Shown here: piece after piece, positions 14,007 to 18,621 of the stretch | How positions within the stretch are numbered: position 1 is the first letter of the stretch | How the letters are laid out: every line of letters begins with the position of its first letter | Source of the DNA: RGIG7300 sp045133915 | GTDB lineage: Bacteria > Bacillota > Clostridia > Oscillospirales > CAG-272 | Direction: 5' to 3' | DNA length: 18,621 nucleotides | Assembly (NCBI GenBank): GCA_045133915.1 | Contig: JBGUUX010000057.1 | Location: forward strand, 1-18,621 | Program-made: the position numbers and the translations under genes | The notes under the pieces: generated by a model | Told to the model about the DNA's origin: nothing | The model's database searches: none | The model's input: the letters and a program-made list of their open reading frames with translations, nothing else

Positions 14007-16697
14007 CTATTTTACTATTTCAAGATACTTAAGCAGAAGCACGCTTGCTTCGGCTCTTGTGGCGTTATCACGGGGAGCAAGAAGTTCACCCTTGCCTACC
14101 ATAAGGCCGGTATCTACCGCCCAGGTTACAGAGGCCTTTGCCCAGTCGGATATCTTACCTGCGTCTGCAAATCCGGACAGATCGCATTCTGCTAAAGGAT
14201 TTCCCTGCATGCGGTGGAGCATAGAAACGAGCTGCTCGCGGGTTACATTATCGTTGGGACGCTGTCCGTCCGAAACTCCGTTTGCAACGGCCCATTCCTG
14301 ATATCCAAGATACCATTTACCCTCGGATGCGCCTATATCTTCACCTGCGATACGGCTCAGCACCGCCCAGGTCATGGCTCTTGTCATGGTTCCGTTGGGG
14401 GAGAACTTATCCGCACTTGTTCCTACGAACAAGCCCTTGGAATATGCCTTGGTTACTGCGTCATAATACCAATGGGTGGGCTTTACGTCGGTAAAGGGGA
14501 AATCTATACCGTCTGCGTTTGCATCAAGGTGATCAAAGTGGAAGAAGATGCTTCCGTCAGGCTCGGACTCAAACTGATAGAGCTGAACTGCGATGATATT
14601 GTCCTTTTCTTTAAGATCTATTGCGTTGAGGGTTGCCTGATCGGCTATGTTTATAGATCCAAGCGCCGCCTTTGCGTCACCGGGGGCGTGATTTCCGTTA
14701 TAGACTATTTCGCCCTCCGCGTAGACCGCTGTGTTGAAGTCGGCTACAAGAACTCCGTTTATGTACACCAGACATGCATCGTTGTAGTATAGTCTGCCCT
14801 TAAGCTGGGATATTCTTTCGGGGTTGTCTACGTCAAAGGTTGTACGGAAGAAGTAACAGGGGATGTTTGCACCTTCCTCGTCAGAGCCTTCGGGATAATA
14901 AAGGCTGATGTGGGTAGCGGGGATAAAGCCGTCGTGTTCGCCGGCTTCTTCTCCGGATGCGCCAAAGCCACTCTTGCCTTCCTTCCACTCGCTGTCATCA
15001 AACTCAAGTGTTCTCCAGCTAAGTCTGTCGTCGGTCATTCCGTAGGGGTCAACGCCTGTATCGAGGTATTTCCATACGGTTTCTTCGGAGGATATAACCT
15101 TCTGGGTGTCAAGGGGAATAAACGTACGCTGTTTTGCGGTGGTATTGCCGGCAGCATCGGTAACGGTATATGTAAGGGTAGATGTAGCTGCGGCGTTGGG
15201 TGTTCCGCTTACCTCGATCTTATCGGTGAGATCGCCGTCTACGTTGTCATATGCAGATACACCCTTAAGGACGTCTACACCGTCCTGAACAGAGAAGTAG
15301 GTTACCTCGGGAACGTTGAGGGTGGGTGCGTACTTATCGTTAGAGGTGTCTTTGTGGATAGCAAAGAAGTCCATTACGTCACCCATCTCGTTGGTAGCTG
15401 CGGTACGGTATGTGGTAAACACCAAAGAGTCGGGAGTAACGTCTATTTTTGTGATGTTGGGAACGTTTTCCTGATTTCCCACTACGGCATAAGGGGGCTG
15501 TCTGTCAAGCAGATCGTAGAATTTACTTCCTGAAGCGGAGTTTGCGGTAAGGTAGAATACGTCTCCGTCCTTAGGATTATGGTAACTGCCGAAGTTATCA
15601 CTGCCTACGGGAACGTATGCGTTCTTATCGTCTATAATATCTGTGCCGTTTATCATGTATGCACGGGTATATACGTGGTCGTGGCCCGAAAGAACGGCGT
15701 CAACGCCAAGCTCGGACATATATACGCCAAGGGAGCTGCGCCAGCTTGAGAACTCAGCGGCACGCGCACCGGCTGTATACATACTGAAGTGGAATGTTGC
15801 GATAGTCCACAGAGGCTCACCGTGAATAGCTGTGAACTCCTTGATGGCGTTTTCCATAAAATCACGGTGTATGGAAAGACTGAAATTGTTTACGTTAAGG
15901 GACATTATAAGTACACCGTCGTACTCTACCCAGAAGTCTCCGCCGTAGTCACCTGCGCTGGAGTGGGTTCTTCTGTCTACGTCGGTATAGGTAACGTACT
16001 GGCTGTAACCTGAACCGTTATCGTGGTTGCCGACGGTGGTGATGATGGGATGGCTGCGCAGCCAATCATGTAGTACAAAACCGTTGTACTGTCTCTTGAT
16101 ATTATGCTCGTTTACCTGGTCACCTGCGGTCATAACAAACTCGATATCGTCTCCAAACCATTCGATCGACTTATCAATGGTCTCGGTCCAGCCTGTAAAG
16201 TCGTTATCGGTTCCGCTTGCACCTATCTGAGGGTCACCTGCGAGAATAAAAGAGAAGGCGTTGTCCTCAGCCCTGGTCTTGAAGGTGTAAGATTTTGAAA
16301 CAGTTCCGTCAAAACGTACCATGCGGTATGTATATTCGGTATTGGGCTTAAGAGCGGTGATCTCAGCTCTTGCGGTATATCCGCGGAGGTTGTTGGCTTC
16401 CTTTGTGCTGTAGGCTTTATTGCAGTCAGCAGGAAAAGCTCCGTTGACCAGCTTTGAACTTTCAGACCATTCAACGCGGTCGGGAGAATCTCCGATCGAA
16501 CTCCAGGTCAGATGCATAGAGGTGTTGTCTTTACCTGCGGTCAGCAGAACGTCTTCGCCGTATGTAAATACGATATCATCCGCATCGGCGGTACCCGACG
16601 CTGCAGCTACTCCGTTGTTGTTTCCTATGGGAAACAATGTTATGCCAAGAGAAAGAACTATGGCAAATATGAGCGAGAACGAAATAATCTTTTTCAT
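14007..16697 (-). CDS. Secreted SLH-anchored purple-acid-phosphatase-like metallophosphoesterase (paralogue 2)
   Basis: This 896-residue protein has the same architecture as the following gene, so the pair arose by tandem duplication. It has a signal peptide (about 1-33), a fibronectin-III-like domain (about 45-142), and a catalytic domain with GDPQ (Asp155), GDQVN (Asp193), GNHDN (Asn224), His303 and GHDH (His339, His341). An Ig-like DUF5011 domain (YDNVDGDLTDK), a beta-sandwich and three SLH repeats follow. The catalytic ligands are kept and Asn again replaces the purple acid phosphatase tyrosine. The second SLH repeat is shorter than in the paralogue. AAAGGAG lies before the ATG and overlaps the end of the pyrophosphatase gene (11-base gap), so it is co-transcribed. 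Surface phosphatase activity on nucleotides or other phosphomonoesters or diesters is the likely role; the substrate is not deducible. Confidence 0.9.
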   Translation of the reverse strand: MKKIISFSLIFAIVLSLGITLFPIGNNNGVAAASGTADADDIVFTYGEDVLLTAGKDNTSMHLTWSSIGDSPDRVEWSESSKLVNGAFPADCNKAYSTKEANNLRGYTARAEITALKPNTEYTYRMVRFDGTVSKSYTFKTRAEDNAFSFILAGDPQIGASGTDNDFTGWTETIDKSIEWFGDDIEFVMTAGDQVNEHNIKRQYNGFVLHDWLRSHPIITTVGNHDNGSGYSQYVTYTDVDRRTHSSAGDYGGDFWVEYDGVLIMSLNVNNFSLSIHRDFMENAIKEFTAIHGEPLWTIATFHFSMYTAGARAAEFSSWRSSLGVYMSELGVDAVLSGHDHVYTRAYMINGTDIIDDKNAYVPVGSDNFGSYHNPKDGDVFYLTANSASGSKFYDLLDRQPPYAVVGNQENVPNITKIDVTPDSLVFTTYRTAATNEMGDVMDFFAIHKDTSNDKYAPTLNVPEVTYFSVQDGVDVLKGVSAYDNVDGDLTDKIEVSGTPNAAATSTLTYTVTDAAGNTTAKQRTFIPLDTQKVISSEETVWKYLDTGVDPYGMTDDRLSWRTLEFDDSEWKEGKSGFGASGEEAGEHDGFIPATHISLYYPEGSDEEGANIPCYFFRTTFDVDNPERISQLKGRLYYNDACLVYINGVLVADFNTAVYAEGEIVYNGNHAPGDAKAALGSINIADQATLNAIDLKEKDNIIAVQLYQFESEPDGSIFFHFDHLDANADGIDFPFTDVKPTHWYYDAVTKAYSKGLFVGTSADKFSPNGTMTRAMTWAVLSRIAGEDIGASEGKWYLGYQEWAVANGVSDGQRPNDNVTREQLVSMLHRMQGNPLAECDLSGFADAGKISDWAKASVTWAVDTGLMVGKGELLAPRDNATRAEASVLLLKYLEIVK

Positions 16698-16708
16698 TAA
16701 AATCTCCT

Positions 16709-17242
16709 TTACTGACAGAACGCAGTTATATAATTTTGCATAGCGTCGGAAATGATGCGTACGGCATCATCTCTGCCTCTTACCTCATCTACTGCAGTAT
16801 CCTTACGTTCAAGATTTTTGTATACCTCAAAGAAATGCTTCATTTCATCAAAAATATGAGCAGGAAGATCGGAAATATCCTTATAGCTGTTATAGGTAGG
16901 ATCGCTATAGGGTATGGCTATGATCTTTTCGTCGTTTCTTCCGTTATCTATCATTGTGATAACGCCGATAGGATATGCTCTGCACAGGGTAAGAGGTTCA
17001 AGCACCTCGGAGCAGAGCAGCAGAACGTCCAAAGGGTCTCCGTCATCACCGAAGGTACGGGGGATAAATCCGTAGTTTGCGGGGTAATGGGTGGAGGTAT
17101 GTAGAATTCTGTCAAGGATGATATAACCGGTTTCCTTGTCCAGCTCGTATTTCTTTTTAGAACCCTTGGATATCTCCACAACGCCGATAAAATCTTCGGG
17201 TTTTATTCTTTTGGGTGATATATCGTGCCATATGTTAGACAT
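16709..17242 (-). CDS. ppa: Inorganic pyrophosphatase, family I
   Basis: This 177-residue cytoplasmic enzyme hydrolyses pyrophosphate to two phosphates, pulling biosynthetic reactions forward. It carries the family signature GDDGDPLDVL (Asp67, Asp69, Asp72), YPANYGFIPRT with substrate-binding tyrosines, an EISKGSKKKYE loop (Glu23 and lysines), and an IDN...DEK segment (Asp99, Asp104, Lys106). There is no signal peptide, and length is normal for the bacterial enzyme. AAGGAG lies before the ATG and overlaps the upstream stop. The gap to the phosphoribosyltransferase gene is four bases, which fits the pair working together because phosphoribosyltransferases release pyrophosphate. Confidence 0.96.
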   Translation of the reverse strand: MSNIWHDISPKRIKPEDFIGVVEISKGSKKKYELDKETGYIILDRILHTSTHYPANYGFIPRTFGDDGDPLDVLLLCSEVLEPLTLCRAYPIGVITMIDNGRNDEKIIAIPYSDPTYNSYKDISDLPAHIFDEMKHFFEVYKNLERKDTAVDEVRGRDDAVRIISDAMQNYITAFCQ

Positions 17243-17246
17243 AACT

Positions 17247-17804
17247 TTACTCCTTTACGCTGCCGTCTGCATTGAAGAGGGGCAGGGGATTAAGATACTG
17301 TATGTCACCTCTGCCTATAGCGTCACCCTCGGCAAGGATGCACATTCTGCCCGCAATTATACCGCCGGCCTTTTCAACAAGGGCTTCTATTGCTTTAAGA
17401 GATTCGCCTGTAGAGATAACGTCGTCAACAATAAGTATCTTTTTGCCCTTCATAAGCTCTGCGTCCGCTGTATCGAGATAGAGCTTCTGCTCACCCTCTG
17501 TGGTGATAGAGCGTACGGTAACTTCAAAAACTCCGGTCATATAGAGCTTGGGCTTCTTTCTTGCAAGGAAATATTTTTCGGCACCGGACTGACGGGCCAT
17601 TTCGTGGATAAGGGGAATACCCTTAGCTTCAGCTGTGATTATGTAGTCGTATTCGGGAGCTATTTTGAGCAGAGCATCTGCGCAAGCAACGGTCAACTCC
17701 TGATCGCCAAAGATAACGAAAGCGCCGATATACAGATCATCTGTAACGCGGCATATGGGAAGCTTGCGGTCTACCCCCGCTATATTCATAGGATAATAAT
17801 TCAT
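17247..17804 (-). CDS. Purine-type phosphoribosyltransferase (adenine/xanthine PRTase-like)
   Basis: This 185-residue type I phosphoribosyltransferase joins a nucleobase to PRPP, giving a nucleotide and pyrophosphate. The PRPP-binding motif is ILIVDDVISTGES, and TAEAKGIPL with FLARKKPKLYM resembles adenine and xanthine phosphoribosyltransferases. The exact base is uncertain. I chose ATG 17804 because AAGAGGTG lies six bases before it and the family starts near this point. An in-frame ATG at 17864 would add a hydrophobic tail that lies within the promoter. It is the first gene of a five-gene operon with ppa, two surface phosphatases and yibE/F. Confidence 0.88.
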   Translation of the reverse strand: MNYYPMNIAGVDRKLPICRVTDDLYIGAFVIFGDQELTVACADALLKIAPEYDYIITAEAKGIPLIHEMARQSGAEKYFLARKKPKLYMTGVFEVTVRSITTEGEQKLYLDTADAELMKGKKILIVDDVISTGESLKAIEALVEKAGGIIAGRMCILAEGDAIGRGDIQYLNPLPLFNADGSVKE

Positions 17805-17835
17805 AGTGTACACCTCTTTTAAGTTATATATAATA

Positions 17836-17864
17836 AGTATATAATAAAATGAAGAAAAAATCAA
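17836..17864 (-). promoter_or_regulatory. Promoter of the phosphoribosyltransferase operon
   Basis: On the minus strand TTGATT (17859-17864) and TATACT (17836-17841) are 17 bases apart, ending about 31 bases before the chosen ATG. It lies in the 65-base gap after the DUF4363 gene. I see no purine-riboswitch-like leader in this short space. Confidence 0.65.
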
Positions 17865-17869
17865 TATCT

Positions 17870-18217
17870 TTATAGTACAGATTTGGGGTCAAAGCTCTGA
17901 GAATTGCATAATTCTTCCATTTTATATATAAGCACTTTTCTGGCAGTCCCCAGTTCAAAGCTGTCGTCGTTCTCAAGAGCAACGTGCAGCCGTTGCATCG
18001 CATCCTCTATATCACGTATATAGGTGCGTCTTGTGGTGAACTCAAGAACCTTTTTTGCCGAGTTCCATTTGCTTTGAAATTTATCTACGTCGTTTTTAGT
18101 GACAGCGTAGACTTCACTTATAAGAGTGTTTATCCTGTTATGGGTCCATATGCAGTTTACGGTTGATATACCAAAGCATATCAGTATTATTATTACGGAT
18201 ATAACAAAAGATCGCAT
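17870..18217 (-). CDS. DUF4363 family protein
   Basis: This 115-residue protein has one N-terminal membrane segment (about 3-22) followed by a helical, charged extracytoplasmic domain (about 28-112), as in DUF4363. The family commonly follows DUF421 genes in Firmicutes and has no settled function. Its ATG is one base after the DUF421 stop, with AAGGAAG as ribosome binding site overlapping the end of that gene, so the pair is co-transcribed. Confidence 0.82.
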   Translation of the reverse strand: MRSFVISVIIILICFGISTVNCIWTHNRINTLISEVYAVTKNDVDKFQSKWNSAKKVLEFTTRRTYIRDIEDAMQRLHVALENDDSFELGTARKVLIYKMEELCNSQSFDPKSVL

Positions 18218-18218
18218 A

Positions 18219-18621
18219 TTATTCTTCCTTATATATAATGGATACTTTGCCGTCGGGATCCAGAGTCATAAGAAACACCTCGTCAATTGAGGTGTTGCGC
18301 TTTTTAAGAAGCTTTGACACCCTTGCTTTGCTCCATCCTGCTTCTTTCATGTTGAAAAAATTTAACTTGCCGTCGCATATCAGACTGTATATATAATCGG
18401 TAGAATTCTCTATGATAGACAGCTGTCCGTCCTCTTCAAAGAAGGCATACTTTATCTTTGACGGATCGGGTGAACCGTTTATCCTTAACTGCGCCATAAG
18501 CTCTGCAGCAGAAAGCCTGAGCTTCTTGAGCTCACCCTGATCTATTTTTCCGTTTTTGATAACGGCGTTAGGTCTGCCGGCAATAACGGTACGTAGCTTT
18601 GCGCTCTTGGATGTAAAGTAG
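18219..18621 (-). CDS. DUF421 (YetF-like) family protein, C-terminal part, cut by the window edge
   Basis: The reading frame is open from the right edge (first complete codon at 18620) to the TAA at 18219, giving the last 133 residues of a DUF421 protein. It starts YFTSKSAKLRTVIAGRPNAV and continues KNGKIDQGELKKLRLSAAEL, then MAQLRINGSPDPSKIKYAFFE. These are the KS-x-KLR, GxP, NGKID and LR motifs of the soluble YetF C-terminal domain; the N-terminal membrane segments lie outside the window. An ATG at 18497 is internal and not the real start. A DUF421-DUF4363 pair is a recurrent Firmicutes arrangement, but the function is unknown. Confidence 0.88.
   Translation of the reverse strand, partial: YFTSKSAKLRTVIAGRPNAVIKNGKIDQGELKKLRLSAAELMAQLRINGSPDPSKIKYAFFEEDGQLSIIENSTDYIYSLICDGKLNFFNMKEAGWSKARVSKLLKKRNTSIDEVFLMTLDPDGKVSIIYKEE

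Noticed and set aside
17805..17864. N-terminal extension of the phosphoribosyltransferase (start at 17864)
   Set aside because: The extra 20 residues lie in the promoter region, have no ribosome binding site and do not resemble the family, whereas ATG 17804 has AAGAGGTG at good spacing.
18219..18497. Separate small gene of 92 codons
   Set aside because: The frame stays open to the window edge and the upstream residues match the DUF421 C-terminal domain, so it is the tail of a larger gene.

Overview
The window looks like chromosome of a low-to-moderate GC, anaerobic Gram-positive bacterium, most likely a member of the Clostridia (Oscillospiraceae/Ruminococcaceae-like). The reasons are a class III (oxygen-sensitive) ribonucleotide reductase with its activase, two signal-peptide proteins ending in S-layer homology (SLH) repeats, strong AGGAGG-type ribosome binding sites, consensus SigA-type promoters, a BlaI/BlaR1-type pair and a DUF421/DUF4363 pair. 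No rRNA, tRNA, CRISPR array, transposase or phage gene was seen. The organism assignment is inference from gene content.

Region 1 (121-4856, minus strand) is an anaerobic deoxynucleotide-synthesis locus. In transcription order it encodes a C_GCAxxG_C_C family protein, the NrdG-type radical SAM activase (4-base ATGA overlap), NrdD with a fused C-terminal glutaredoxin-like domain, and thioredoxin reductase. The nrdG-nrdD gap holds a consensus promoter and three NrdR-box-like sites in register, one of them filling the promoter spacer. The set suggests an electron path NADPH -> TrxB -> fused redoxin domain -> NrdD.

Region 2 (4991-7611, plus strand) is htpG (Hsp90) followed, with a one-base stop/start overlap, by an uncharacterised 272-residue protein. 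The latter reads like a degenerate prephenate dehydratase plus ACT domain in which the catalytic TRF motif is TEF. A strong stem-loop terminator ends this unit.

Region 3 (7612-10029, plus strand) begins with a chain of six short hairpins joined by ATATCGC linkers. A promoter overlaid by two operator-like dyads then drives a BlaI/MecI-type repressor, an M56 (BlaR1-like) membrane metallopeptidase without a penicillin sensor domain, and an unrecognised polytopic membrane protein.

Region 4 (10095-17804, minus strand) is a tightly packed five-gene operon: purine-type phosphoribosyltransferase, family I inorganic pyrophosphatase, two paralogous secreted SLH-anchored metallophosphoesterases, and a YibE/F membrane protein. 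A plausible theme is nucleotide and phosphate salvage: cell-surface dephosphorylation, then base-to-nucleotide conversion, with pyrophosphate removed by the pyrophosphatase. Region 5 (17870-18621, minus strand) is a DUF4363 protein and the C-terminal part of a DUF421 (YetF-like) protein that runs off the right edge.

The points most worth following up are the self-contained NrdD-redoxin/TrxB system with its NrdR-box promoter, the HtpG-linked prephenate-dehydratase-like pseudoenzyme, the hairpin-chain repeat, and the salvage operon with twin surface phosphatases.
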